Source: Hedera helix (lineage: Eukaryota; Streptophyta; Magnoliopsida; Apiales; Araliaceae). From it: a stretch of DNA of 64,000 nt. Positions 11,263-22,491 of this stretch are shown here, piece by piece. The position numbers were made by a program, and so were the translations under genes. The stretch spans positions 25,139,297-25,203,296 of the forward strand of contig OX359278.1 in NCBI GenBank assembly GCA_947179155.2. The letters are read 5' to 3'. Each line of letters starts with the position of its first letter. Position 1 is the stretch's first letter. The notes below the pieces were generated by a model. It was given only the letters and a program-made list of their open reading frames with translations, searched no databases and was not told where the DNA came from.

Positions 11263-14121
11263 TTATGCTGGGTCTGCGAGACTAATTGAGGTTCGTTGAC
11301 GGTTCACCTCATCACCCCAATAATGCTTTATTCTCTGACCATTGACCTTGAATGTTTGCTTGGACTCCGTTTCTAGCTCAACAGCTCCATGTAGAAACAC
11401 CTTGGTAACAACGAACGGACTAGACCACCTTGATTTCAATTTTCCAGGGAAAAGCCGGAGTCTAGAGTTGGACAATAACACCTTTTGACCCTCTTCAAAT
11501 CTTCGCTCGGTGATTTTACTATCATGCCATCGCTTAATCTTTTCTTTGTATAATTTGGCATTTTCATATGATTGGAGACGGAATTCGTCCATTTCACTCA
11601 GCTGAAGCAGTCTTTTCTCACTTGCTGCATTCATATCAAAATTCAGCTGTCGAATTGCCCAATAAGCATTATGTTCTAACTCCACTGGTAAATGACACGC
11701 TTTTCCGTAGATGAGCCTATAAGGGGACATCCCAATCGGTGTTTTGTAAGCAGTTCTATACGCCCACAACGCATCGTCCAGCTTCTTCGCCCAATCTTTT
11801 CTGCTCGGATTCACTATTTTCTCCAAGATTCTTTTTACTTCTCTGTTCGAAACCTCAGCTTAGCCGCTGGTTTGGGGATGATATGCTGTAGCGACCTTGT
11901 GGGTAACTCCATACTTAGTGAGAATGGATTGGAAGTACTTATTGCAAAAATGAGTACCCCCGTCACTTATGATTGCCCTAGGTGTTCCAAACCGTGTAAA
12001 AATATTCTTCCTGATAAACTTTAATACCACCTTGGCATCGTTCGTTGGCAAAGCGACTGCTTCCACCCATTTGGAGACGTAATCCACAGCAAGTAAAATA
12101 TACTTGTTATTGAAGGATGATGGGAATGGTCCCATGAAATCAATACCCCAGACGTCGAATATTTCCACTTCCAGAATGGTGTTTAATGGCATCTCTTGCC
12201 GTTTTGAAATGTTTCCCACTCGTTGGCATCTGTCACACTGTATGGAAAATTTGTGGGCATCCTTAAAAAGAGATGGCCAATAAAATCCTGATTGGAGAAC
12301 CTTAGCTGCTGTTTTCTCTCCTCCGAAATGACCGCCATAATCCGATGAATGACATTGCTATAGAATTCCTTCACATTCTTCTTCAGGCACACATCGCCTT
12401 ATCATTAGATCGGCACATTGTTTGAATAAAAAGGGTTCATCCCACAGATACTGCTTTACATTGTGCAAGAACTTCTTTTTCTGTTGGTAGTTCATTTCAG
12501 GAGGGAGCACCTGACTTACAAGGTAGTTCACATAGTCTGCATACCATGGTACCTCTTGCTTGACATAGAATAATTGCTCATCTGGGAAGGACTCATTGAT
12601 CATCACACCATCTCCGTGTTGTTGTTGAGAACTTTCCAATCTAGATAGATGGTCCGCTACTTGATTTTCTGTCCCTTTCCTATCTCTAATCTCTAGATCG
12701 AATTCCTGAAGCAAAAGGATCCAACGTATCAGTCTTGGCTTGGCATCTTTTTTTGACATGAGATATTTGATTGCGGAATGATCAGTGAAAACTATCACTT
12801 TCGTTCCAATGAGATAGGCTCGGAACTTGTCAAAAGAGAAGACTACTGCCAAAAGTTCCTTTTCTGTAGTCGTGTAATTCAACTGTGCATCCGTTAGAGT
12901 TTTACTCGCATAATAAATCGCATGGAAAACCTTATCCTTGCGTTGGCCTAACACTGCGCCGACTGCAAAATCGCTAGCGTCACACATAAGTTCAAACGGA
13001 AGATTCCAATCTGGTGCAACTATGACAGGAGCAGATATCAACTTTTTCTTCAAGAACTTAAAAGCTTCACAACACTCTTCATCAAATCTAAAGGGCACAT
13101 CCTTCTCAAGTAAAGTGCAGAGCGGCTTTGTTATCCTTGAGAAGTCCTTAATGAATCTTCGGTAGAATCCCGCATGCCCAAGGAAACTACGGATTCCTTT
13201 TACAGACGTTGGAGGTGGTAAATTTTCGATGGTTTCAATCTTTGCTTTATCTACTTCGATACCATTTGCCGAGACTCGATGCCCTAGTATGATCCCTTCT
13301 TGCACCATGAAGTGACATTTTTCCCAGTTGAGGACCAAATTGGTTTCTACACACCTTTTGAGTACTCGGATCAAATTCTGAAGGCATAGATCAAAGCTAT
13401 CACCAAAAATCGAGAAATCATCCATAAATACCTCCAAATTCTGCTCCACCATATCCGAAAAGATGGCCATCATACATCTTTGGAATGTAGCTGGTGCATT
13501 ACAAAGCCCAAAAAACATCCTCCTAAACGCGAAAGTACCATAGGGGCATGTGAAGGTTGTCTTTTCTTGATCTTCGGGGGCGATGGCTATTTGGTTGTAC
13601 CCTGAATACCCATCTAATAAGCAATAAAATTGATGGCCTGCAAGTCGGTCTAACATCTGATCAATAAATGGCAACGGGAAGTGATCCTTGCGAGTTGCCT
13701 TATTCAATTTTCGGTAGTCCATACATACCCGCCAACCGGTCACCGTCCTCGTCGGGATTAACTCGTTGTTTTCGTTAGACACCACAGTCATGCCACCCTT
13801 CTTCGGTACGCATTGCACCGGACTTACCCATAAACTGTCCGATATGGGGTAAATGATGCCCGCATCCAACCACTTTATGATTTCCTTTTTCACAACTTCC
13901 TTCATGATTGGGTTTAGCCTTCTTTGCTGTTCTATTACCGGTTTCGAAGTATCCTCTAGCAGAATTTTATGCATACAAATTGACGGACTTATCCCCTTTA
14001 TATCTGCTATGGTCCACCCAATTGCTGTTTTGAACTCCCGCAGCACTCTCAATAATTTATCCTCTTGTGCCTCATCGAGTGATGCAGAAATAATGACTGG
14101 TAGAGTAGAAGACTCACCCAA
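11263..14121 (-). pseudogene. pol: Athila pol: RT, RNase H and integrase, with two in-frame stops
   Basis: One frame on the minus strand. The RT domain occupies about residues 50-240 from 14121, with the first catalytic Asp at 170 (LLDGYSGYNQI) and FMDD at 232-235. The RNase H follows at about 330-470 (MCDASDFAVGAVLG, TDHSAIKYL). Then come an integrase zinc-binding region, catalytic core (VWGIDFMGPFPS; ISDGGTHF; AYHPQTSG) and a C-terminal region ending LADPA. Integrity is lost: TAG at 12358-12360 cuts the frame in the integrase N-terminus, and TAA at 11860-11862 cuts it right after the HPQTSG motif. A shift separates it from the upstream frame near 14115-14125, so there is no plain gag-pol frame. 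The TAA fits a CAA to TAA change. Needs a TTG if 14121 were a real start, so this is a continuation and not an independent gene. Confidence 0.88.
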
Positions 14122-16634
14122 ATAAGGTACCGCAGATGATTTGGTAACTGCTTCAACTCCAAAACTGGTGGCTCTTCCAACGAAGTTTTTGGTCGGGTGA
14201 TGGGCCCCTCTTCCTGATCTAAGGATTCAAACCTCTTTGCTACTTGGAAATACGGTGACACTGTATTCAAAAACTTCAAATATTCAAAACAATCTGGAAA
14301 ATATGATGCGTTTGGATTAGTCAATGCCTTCACAAGTGAATCCTCCTGCAGACTGTCTTCAGAACCCTCATCCACAGCTACCTCTAACCAGTCAATCTTA
14401 AAGCATTCCTCAACCTCCTTTGGGAACTTCATGGCTTTGAATACGCTAAATGTTACTTCTTGATTATGTACTCTCATGGTCAATTCTCCCTTCTGCACGT
14501 CTATCAGCGTTCTACCCGTAGCCAAAAATGGACGCCCAAGGATGATTGGAATTTCTTTATCTTCTTCATAATCCAACACTATGAAATCTGCAGGAAAGAT
14601 GAACTTATCGACCTTTACCAAGATATCCTCCAATATTCCCTTCGGGTAAGTCAATGAACGATCTGCTAGTTGTAGAGTAACATTAGTTGGTTTAGCTTCC
14701 TTCAGACCCAACTGTTGGTAGATTGATAAGGGCATCAAGTTGATACTCGCACCCAAGTCGCACAAAGCTCGTCCGAAGAATTTGTCTCCAATGGTGCATG
14801 GTATCGTAAAGCTACCTGGATCGCTAAGTTTAGGTGGTAGCTTTTTCTGCAAGATAGCACTACATTCCTCCGTAAGTGCAACTGTTTCAAAGTCCTCAAG
14901 CTTTCTTTTCTTCGATAGCATTTCCTTCATGAATTTCACATAGCTTGGCATTTGAGCTAGGGCATCCGCAAACGGTATGTTGATTTGGAGCTTCTTAAAC
15001 ACCTCTAAGAACTTCACAAATTGCTTATCTTCCCTTCCTTTTTGAAGTCTTTGGGGAAAGGGGATCGGTGGTACATAAGAATTTGATTTAACTTCGTCAG
15101 ATGTCTTCTCGACCTTCTCCTTCTTCTTGTCACCTTCCGCACTAACCTCCTTGACTAAATCTTGATCCATGGTAGTGTCCTCCTCATGTGATTTCCTTAC
15201 TTTCTCTTCTTTTTCGGTTTGTTCCAACTCCTTTCCATTCCTCAAAGTAATTGCTTTACAGTGATCCCTTCCATCTCTTCGTGGATTCATCTCCGTATCA
15301 CTAGGTAAGGTTCCTTGGGGCCGATTGTTCAAGGCAGTGGCAAATTGTCCCATCTGATTCTCCAAATTTTGAATGGCCACTGACTGACTCTTAATATTCA
15401 TATCCATCTGTGACACGATCTTGTCTTGTGCCTGCATCCTTGATTCAGTACCTGCCATAAATTTTGCCAATACCTCCTCCAAATTACTTTGCTTTTCTGC
15501 CTGAGGAGAGGGTTGATTGTGGAATCCGGGTGGATTTGCTTGCCTTGGAGCCTGATTCTGTGCTTGATTATCCCTCCAAGAAAAGTTTGGATGATTCCTC
15601 CACCCCGGATTGTAGGTATTAGAGTTGTTTCCGTACTGCTGCTGCTGCCTATTATAATTTCCAACAAACTGAACGGATTCAGTACTGATTGCACATTGAT
15701 CTGTCGAGTGATCACCCGCACAAAGTTCACAAACCATGGCCACGTTCTGAATGGGCTGCATTGCCATTGCATCAAACCTTTTTGTCAAAGTAGCCACTTG
15801 TGCTGCCAAAGCTGTAATTGGACTAACTTCATGAATTCCCGCTGCTCTTGGTTGATGCACCCGTGCCGTCGGCCATTGATAGTTATTAGCAGCCATATTC
15901 TCAAGTAGATTGTAAGCTTCCCCGCAATTCTTGCCCATCAAAGCTCCACCTGCAGCTGCATCTATGCTTGTCCTCACTTGACTACCCAGACCGTTATAGA
16001 AGGTCTGCACTTGTAACCACTTGGGTATCCCATGATGGGGACATCTCCTTAATAGATCTTTAAACCTCTCCCAAGCTTCGTACAGTGACTCAGAGTCATG
16101 CTGAACGAAAGAAGTGATATCGTTCCGCATCTTCGCTGTTTTCGCCGGTAGAAAGAATTTGGCAAGGAACTTTTGCGCCAAATCGTTCCACGTTGTAATG
16201 GACCCCGGTGGCAATGAGTGTAACCAGTTCTTGGCTTTTTCTCGCAAGGTGAATGGGAAAAGCCTCAGTCTAATAGCATCCTCCGTCACCCCATTATACT
16301 TGAATGTGTCGCATATCTCCAAGAAGCCGACAATGTGGTCGTTGGGATCATCATTCGGCAAACCCCCAAACTGAACCGAGTTTTGGATCATTTGAATAGT
16401 GCCGGGTTTGATCTCAAAATTTGCTGCTGTGATGGCGGGCCTTGTGATGCTAGACTGAATTTCCGTCACTTGTGGCATAGCATATTCCCGCAGTGTTTTC
16501 TGATCTTCCTCAGCCATTCTTTCTTGATTTTCTAGAGTCTCCCGAATATAAGTGCGAATTCTACGGAACCTTCGTTCTATGTCGTCTTCGTAAGGCTCTA
16601 GTTCCGGACCTTTAGATCTCGTGTGCATACACAA
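14049..16634 (-). CDS. gag: Athila gag-protease (861 aa, open)
   Basis: Starts MCMHTRSKGPEL near the PBS. The capsid-type retrotransposon gag domain covers about residues 75-250 (NWLHSLPPGSITTWNDL; FLPAKTAKMRNDI). A zinc knuckle CELCAGDHSTDQC lies at 302-314, a Gln/Asn-rich linker at 325-385, a Lys/Glu-rich stretch at 465-515 and the aspartic protease signature CDLGAS at 625-630, with Leu where retroviral enzymes have Thr or Ser. The last residues (from about 835) are out of frame with pol; the overlap of 14049-14121 results from this frameshift and not from programmed design. Gag coats the RNA genome, and protease matures the polyprotein. The frame has no internal stop, in contrast to pol. 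Confidence 0.88.
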   Translation of the reverse strand: MCMHTRSKGPELEPYEDDIERRFRRIRTYIRETLENQERMAEEDQKTLREYAMPQVTEIQSSITRPAITAANFEIKPGTIQMIQNSVQFGGLPNDDPNDHIVGFLEICDTFKYNGVTEDAIRLRLFPFTLREKAKNWLHSLPPGSITTWNDLAQKFLAKFFLPAKTAKMRNDITSFVQHDSESLYEAWERFKDLLRRCPHHGIPKWLQVQTFYNGLGSQVRTSIDAAAGGALMGKNCGEAYNLLENMAANNYQWPTARVHQPRAAGIHEVSPITALAAQVATLTKRFDAMAMQPIQNVAMVCELCAGDHSTDQCAISTESVQFVGNYNRQQQQYGNNSNTYNPGWRNHPNFSWRDNQAQNQAPRQANPPGFHNQPSPQAEKQSNLEEVLAKFMAGTESRMQAQDKIVSQMDMNIKSQSVAIQNLENQMGQFATALNNRPQGTLPSDTEMNPRRDGRDHCKAITLRNGKELEQTEKEEKVRKSHEEDTTMDQDLVKEVSAEGDKKKEKVEKTSDEVKSNSYVPPIPFPQRLQKGREDKQFVKFLEVFKKLQINIPFADALAQMPSYVKFMKEMLSKKRKLEDFETVALTEECSAILQKKLPPKLSDPGSFTIPCTIGDKFFGRALCDLGASINLMPLSIYQQLGLKEAKPTNVTLQLADRSLTYPKGILEDILVKVDKFIFPADFIVLDYEEDKEIPIILGRPFLATGRTLIDVQKGELTMRVHNQEVTFSVFKAMKFPKEVEECFKIDWLEVAVDEGSEDSLQEDSLVKALTNPNASYFPDCFEYLKFLNTVSPYFQVAKRFESLDQEEGPITRPKTSLEEPPVLELKQLPNHLRYLIWVSLLLYQSLFLHHSMRHKRINY

Positions 16635-16755
16635 ATTAGAGGTACACGAACTGTCTTGAATAGAAGAAAGGCTGCGAACACAAAGGAAAGCTGAAAGTTA
16701 AAACGCTTAAATTAAAACTAACTTGATAAAAACTAATAATAAAATAATTATTAGA

Positions 16756-16780
16756 ACCGTTCCCCGGCAACGACGCCAAA
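16756..16780 (-). other. Athila primer binding site
   Basis: On the minus strand TGGCGTCGTTGCCGGGGAAC begins five bases after the 5' LTR end. This is the usual Athila PBS, complementary to an Asp tRNA 3' end. Confidence 0.85.
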
Positions 16781-16784
16781 AACT

Positions 16785-18010
16785 TGTTTCCGATTTATAT
16801 ATGGTCAATTCGCGCAAGTATACACGGTCAATCAAGTAATATAGAAGTAAAAAGGATGTCGAACCCACAAGGAACGGATAGCAATTATTCTAATTATTAC
16901 GCAAATATCAATTTAAATCTAATTTAAACGAATAACAATTTAAATTATGAAAATATTAAATACTAATTAACCAAAGTTGATTTTCAGATATTTTAAAACT
17001 TAGGATTACAACTTCCCCAATTGATTACAATAATATCTTCATCTTATTTTCAATTGATTAATTCTCATGAGTTGTTAACGGAGATTGTCTATCTATTTAT
17101 TAACTTTGTTCAATAGATAATAAAAAGATCTAATCCACTTACCTTGCTACTATTCGTGCAATATAAACTTGAATTAAACTCATTACGAACAAACTCTCCA
17201 CCACGTTACATATGGCACGTAGGTATTATCATCCTATGCACTATTGTGCTATTCTCTTAAAAAGAATCAACAAGTTCATATGTTATTATATCCAGATCTA
17301 ATCTTAGATTCCTTTCTCAATTACATCTAAGATATCCGATTAACTGCTGCGCACACAATTAATAAATTCAAGCATAAGACATAATAAACAACTCAAGTAG
17401 AATCAATAACTGAAAATAAGTATGAATTAATTATCATAAACCAAAAGGGTCCATTGAAATCCTAATTGAATGTTTAGTTCATCATAGTCAAATAAGAAAC
17501 CATCATCATAATTATAACTAACATTCAGAAGTTCAAGATAATGAGATAAAAAGAGAAAAAGAATGAAACTCTATAGCCTCTCTTGTCTGCAATCCGAATC
17601 CTCTGAAGCTTGTCAATGCACGTGAATGGAGGCTCTCACTGATCTTCCGTATCTTTCTTGTACAACCCACACCTCCATCTATATACTAGTAATCCCTAAG
17701 TAGGGTTTTAAGCGTCCAAAATCGATTAGGAAACTCAAATCTTCAGTAAAACGCGTAACTGCCCGACAAAATCTGCGACTCAGCGCTGCCAGCTCTGACC
17801 GTAGCACTATTCCAGCGCTGCCAGCTCTGGCCCTTTTCCCAGAAATTACAAAATTGCCATTTACACCTCGAACATGCCTGTTTTGCCCCTTTTCCACCTT
17901 GCTGCAGAAAATAGACATAAATGCGAATAAAATGTACTAAAAAGACTTTAAAGACAACCAAATATTAAGCCTAAACATATCTAAATCATAGGTATAAAAC
18001 CTACTCATCA
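16785..18010 (-). repeat. Athila 5' LTR (1226 bp)
   Basis: Minus orientation, TGATGAGTAGG at 18010 to the end at 16785. It differs from the other LTR at about five bases and one indel at the very start. The pair of GC boxes at 17780-17830 is kept. Confidence 0.9.
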
Positions 18011-18301
18011 GAGTATGTTCGGGCCCCCACCCATTCAGACCAGATTGCCTCCCTGACTCGGCGGCTGGATCAGTTGTCATCCTTTGTTCGGAGCTTGGGT
18101 TAGGATCCAGAGGAAACTTATGCTGCAGACCCGTACGGATCCGATTTTGGTGCGGGTCCCGGCTCATCGGATGCCCCAGCTCCGCATTATTCCTGCCCAG
18201 ACCTGAATTTTGATGTTGAGGCTTCCATTCCCGGGGATTTGGGTCATGCAGATCAGTTCGAGGATGATGCCTTTATTGATGGCATAGAGTTTACCGACTA
18301 G

Positions 18302-18515
18302 ATTCAGATAGGCTAAGGCCCCTGTATTCAAACCTGCTTGTTTTATTATCATTTTCTCACTTCATGTATTATGTACAAAATTATCTTTATTTTATGCATA
18401 ATCTTTTACTTCTGATGATTCATTTGTTCTATTATAACCTGTATGATACATGAGTTATTATATATATGGATAAATAATTGACCCCTGTACAGTCTTATTG
18501 ATACTGCTTTTACAG
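18302..18515 (+). other. Spacer between the two antisense genes
   Basis: 214 bp of AT-rich DNA from the stop of antisense gene 1 to the ATG of antisense gene 2. The second ATG directly follows TTTTACAG, which looks like a splice acceptor, so the two genes may be spliced parts of one transcript. This is an inference. Confidence 0.4.
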
Positions 18516-20159
18516 ATGTCGTCATTTGATGTGGTTCGCGTGGGCCCTCGTACCCCCTCAAGGATCATTGGCAGGCTCCGTCCGTGGCTAGATAGTTTGT
18601 TACCCTCCGACCGGATCATCGCAGAGGGTCTTTTGGGACACTCCTTGTCTCTTCTATCATTCCAAGTGCCGCCGGGTTTTGTTGACGGCATTCTCAGTTG
18701 TTGGATTCCGGATAGACATGTTTTCAGGTTTGGGTTGGAATATCTGACCCCCACCCTTGAGGAGTATGCTCGCTTCACTGGTTTGTCGGTGGATGGTCCC
18801 TGCGCCTGGGTTACCTCAGGCCATATGCGCCGTCAGTTCCTGACTTTCACAGGCTTGCGGAGGACATCTCTGCTATCTGTGATCTCTTCGGGTCACCTAG
18901 TTCCTCTACCCTTCTTGGTTGACAGATTTGGGTCGGTAGATAGCTTCTCTTTATTCTCTAGTGATTTTTCGATATCTGAGGAGCGCTGGGGCGCTTTGAG
19001 AGTGGATGTCCTGATGGCCTGTGTCATATCAGTTCTATATATGCCTGCCGGAGATGACCTCCTGTACATGCGGGTCATTGTAGCGGTTCAGGCTCTTCAG
19101 GAGGATCATACCATCCTTCCGATGATACTTGCAGAGACTTACATGTCGGCCTCGTATTGTCATTTCTTCTCTGGCCGAATATTCAGAGGAAGCTCCACTT
19201 TGTTGTATGTATGGTTTATGAGCCACCTCAGACCCATCGGACAGTTCCGTCGGCACGAGTTCTGTTTCAGCCATAGCTTGGCCATGCAGTTCTCATTCCG
19301 CCCCCAGCGATACACTGATGCGGCTTCATGGAGGGAGTTCTTATCGGCCATTCAAGAGCCCTTCCATCTCCTGATCTACTCGGGTTATTGCTCCTTCATG
19401 AGCTTCTTGACTCATGTGCCCCCTTTTTATTTCCTCCCTCTTCTGAGTTTAAGGGGGGTGACGACTTATCATCTATTAGCTGTCATGGGGTAGTTTGACC
19501 AGATGTAGGATCTTCATCTTTTTGTGGGTGTAGCTGACTACCGATTTCTTATATCGATTCAGACGGAGAGGGAGATGCTGAGAGTATATGATCTTTGGTC
19601 TCACAGGGTCTCGGTCGAGTTTAGGGATAGTCATCCTGGTCAGACACCCGATTATCTGCGATGGCTGCGGGGATATTCTGAGATTGCTGATTTTGACCAG
19701 ATTAGGGTATTGGATGGTTCTCGAGGATTTTTCCTAGATGAGATCAGTTCAGATGTGGTTATTCCCCTGGAGTTTTTAGAATTAACGCCCAGATCAGATG
19801 TTGAGGATGTTCCTGCTTCAGTACATGTCCCCTGCCCCGATTCGACGGATCGTATCCAGAGATTAATGATTGAGGGTACCAGGCTCCGGTCAGCCTTGAG
19901 TGCTACTGAGACTGAGAGGGATACCGCCCACGCTGAGCGGGATGCTGCTGTACTAGCCCGGGATGCTGCCTTTTCTGCCAGAGATAGCATCACTGAGCAG
20001 GTCAGAGTTATCATGGAGGCCCATTCTGCGACTGTTAGTAGTGCTGCTGCTCTTTTGGCTCGGATCGACATGATGGGACAACAGATTGCAGGCGAGCCTG
20101 TGGTTTATGATGCATCGGCTATTCTATCTATCCCGTTTCAGCTGGTTTTTGACCTGTAA
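18516..20159 (+). pseudogene. Antisense gene 2 of Tat element: DUF7745-like protein with coiled coil
   Basis: Same direction as antisense gene 1. From ATG 18516 (MSSFDVVRVGPR) the frame runs to 20159, broken only by two TAG codons at 19491 and 19506, with no frameshift. The N-terminal 320 residues include LTPTLEEYARFTGL and MILAETYMSASYC, which match the pattern I know for DUF7745 proteins (an uncharacterised plant domain met in retroelement-derived genes). After the stops the same frame continues with TEREMLRVYDLWSHR and a DYLRWLRGY segment. A coiled coil near the C-terminus has repeating ERDTA/ERDAA/ARDAA units. No catalytic motif is seen; any role is unknown. Both stops are one C-to-T change from CAG. 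Confidence 0.6.
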
Positions 20160-20652
20160 ATGATTTTATTTTCTGCACGGACTATGTCAGTTTCATCATT
20201 ATTATTTAAAATATAGACTTTGTAATCAAAATGTTTTGTATATATAGAGAAATATTTATGGTTTAGTCATTTTCCCTTTTGATGTATCGTCGCCCTCCAT
20301 TGGATCATCATTTTATCCGGCCGATTATGATTTCGATATATTGCCTTCTTTTTTTTCTCAAGTCTTGATTAGGATTCCACAGATATTGCCGCGCGACCCT
20401 CTGATTTCATTGGAGTGAGTCTTGGATTTTGGGGCTGATTATATGGCTAGTTTTGGGTAAGATCTGGAATGTATTTATCAAAGTAGGGTTTTCTGGGCTT
20501 TTTGGAAACGGGTTTGGTATAGGGACAAGGTTTAGTATTTTGTAGAGAACAGACCGCGCCATGATGGCTGCCTACGTACTCCCACAAGATCAGGAGATCA
20601 GGTCCTACGTAGTTCGAGTTACAAAGGGAGATAGAGAAAATAGAGATTTTTT
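20160..20652. other. Convergent 3' spacer with conserved-looking hairpin
   Basis: Lies between the 3' end of antisense gene 2 and the 3' end of integrase, which converge here. It is AT-rich except for 20566-20630, which forms a hairpin with stem CTACGTA (20572-20578) and TACGTAG (20616-20622) and an inner CTCC/GGAG pair. A closely similar motif (TGCCTACGTA...CTACGTAGTTC) is, from memory, widespread next to Tat/Ogre integrase ends. Confidence 0.55.
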
Positions 20653-22491
20653 TTAAGCATAGAACCGTTTCACTGAGTCAGAATTTAGGGGCTGCGGAAA
20701 CACCTCACCATCAATTTCTTGTAGGATGAGGGCCCCTCCAGATAGGACTTTCTTGATCACAAAGGGTCCTTCCCAATTTGGCGCGAACTTCCCTCTTGCT
20801 TCGCCTTGACAGGGCATGACCCTCTTTAGCACTAAGTCATTTTCTTTGAACTTTCGGGACCATATCTTTTTGTCGTACGATCGAGAGAAGCGCTGCTGAT
20901 ACAACTGATCGTGTAATATAGCAGCCACCCTCCTTTCATCTATTAGGGCTAATTGGTCGTACCGACTTTGCATCCAATCCTTCTCGTCAATCTGAGCATC
21001 GAGCAAAATTCGGAGGGACGCCATCTCCATCTCAACTGGCAAAACGGCCTCCATCCCATATACCAAGGCGTAAGGAGTTGCCCCTGTAGATGTACGAACT
21101 GATGTCTGATATGCAAATAGTGTGAGGGGCAACAAATCTGGCCATCCCCGATGATTGGCAGACATTCTCGCTATAATCCTCTTCACATTCTTATTCACCG
21201 CCTCCACGACCCCATTCATTTTGGGCCTATAAATGACAAAATTGAGATGCTTGATCTTGAATTGGTCGCATAACGCCTTCATAAGGGCGTTGTTCAGATT
21301 TTTGGCATTGTCGAAAACCAAGATTTCAGGCTGTCCGTACCGGCAAATGACATTATTCTTGATGAAACTGACTATGATTTCTTGTGTTACTTTGGGAAAA
21401 GAAGCTGCCTCCACCCATTTAGTGAAATAATCAATCATGACGAAAATGAACCGGTGGCCGTTGCTCGCTTTGGGCTCCACGGGTCCGATTACATCCATAC
21501 CCCACATGGAGAAGGGCCAAGGGGAAGTCATACAATGCAGTTCATTAGGAGGCGCATGAATCACATTACCGTGTGCTTGGCATTGGTAACATCGCTTGAC
21601 ATGATCATCACGGTCGGCCTTAAGGGATAGCCAGTAGTGCCCCGTTCTCAAAATCTTCTTGGCTAACATCGGTCCACTCATATGTGGCCCACATACCCCA
21701 CCGTGTACTTCACCTATGATTTTCTGTGCTTGAGTCTCATCCACACATCGCAACAATCCCAAGGCAACATCCCTCTTATACAGGTAATCTCCGCTTAAAT
21801 AGATTTTCATTACCATCTTTTGGATTCTTTGCCTTTCCGTTCGGTTCGCCTGGTCGAGGAGAGATCTATCCCTTAAGTATTTCCGAATGTCATGATACCA
21901 GGGCTGATTTGGGTGAACCACTTCCTCTGATAACTCTGCGATGTGTTCTTCGTAAGCGGGAGCATTCTGTACCGTTATTTCAATCTGGGGAGTGGCTTTG
22001 CTTTTAAGTACGTGGAGTAACGAAGCCAGGGTGGCTAATGTGTCGGTAAAATCATTCTGCCCCCTGGGAATATGTCGGAAGGCTATGTCTTCAAATTCTT
22101 GCATTAATCGGATCACACACCGGTGGTACGGAAGCAACCGAAGCTCCTTAGTGCCATACACCCCTGTTGCCTGTCTGACTACCAACTCTGAGTCTCTGAA
22201 CACGGCTAATCTTTTCACTCCCATATTGTGGGCGAATCTCATCCCCAATATACATCCTTCAAAGTCAGCCGTGTTGTTCGAGTTACTGAACTGTAATTTG
22301 GTGAGAACAGGGTATTGCTCGCCCGTAATGGAAACTAGGACCGCTCTAGCTCCAGCCTCTTCAGCATTCATGGCACCGTCAAAATACATTTTCCAAAACT
22401 GCCCTTCGTCATCACACCTCGTATGTTGGACCCACAATATGTCTTCACCCGGTAGAGAAGTTTCTAAAGGCTCCATTCCTCCTGTCGGCAT
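20653..22491 (-). pseudogene. pol: Tat pol, 3' part: archaeal-type RNase H and integrase (frame open, 612 codons)
   Basis: The open part of the Tat pol, not a gene with its own start. The archaeal-type RNase H covers about residues 34-155, with acidic residues D38 (YFDGA), E78, D100 and D150 where expected. The integrase follows: zinc site H263, H270, C301, C304; catalytic core D333 (GMDVIG), D394 (FDNAKN) and E430 (NGVVEAVNKN); and a C-terminal part ending SDSVKRFYA. The second RNase H identifies the Tat lineage. All catalytic residues remain, although the FDNAKN site has Ala where Gly is usual. Upstream parts of the same frame carry stops, so no full-length polyprotein can be made. Confidence 0.85.

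Larger units (their letters stand above)
6546..18010 (-). mobile_element. Athila-type Ty3/gypsy element (11,465 bp)
   Basis: The LTRs are 6546-7772 and 16785-18010 in direct orientation. The PBS, reading TGGCGTCGTTGCCGGGGA on the minus strand, lies just inside the right LTR, and a G-rich polypurine tract just inside the left one. Order on the minus strand is gag-pro (16634-14049), pol (14121-11263), a GC-rich repeat block, then an extra ORF (10232-9000). The LTRs show about five substitutions and one indel in 1.2 kb, so insertion is recent. The flanks are GAATG (6541-6545) and GAGTA (18011-18015), an imperfect target duplication. It lies in antisense gene 1 of the Tat element. Confidence 0.9.
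4865..18301 (+). pseudogene. Antisense gene 1 of Tat element: spliced, plant-mobile-domain-like; split by Athila
   Basis: Reads + strand, opposite to gag-pol. Exon 1 is 4865-5170. A GT-AG intron at 5171-5240 joins in phase to exon 2 (5241-5897), and a second at 5898-5984 joins in phase to exon 3 (5985-6545, then 18011-18301 past the Athila insertion). Across the second junction the product reads YPFLL then FWAYEQLPC, and YDWGSF stands upstream; the pair resembles the hallmark of the plant mobile domain family (W-G-S..., LQxWAxE). Exon 1 encodes a basic, Pro/Ser-rich N-terminus. The last part is acidic, ending IDGIEFTD. Damage: TGA at 5472, a frameshift in the G-run near 6280-6285, a second shift near 6410, TAG at 18101, and the Athila insertion. 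Family assignment is from motif memory; the function of these proteins in retroelements is unknown. Confidence 0.6.

Noticed and set aside
13853..15908. Plus-strand ORFs inside Athila gag and pol
   Set aside because: Antisense shadows of the strong minus-strand gag-pol; no domain and codon pattern follows the other strand.
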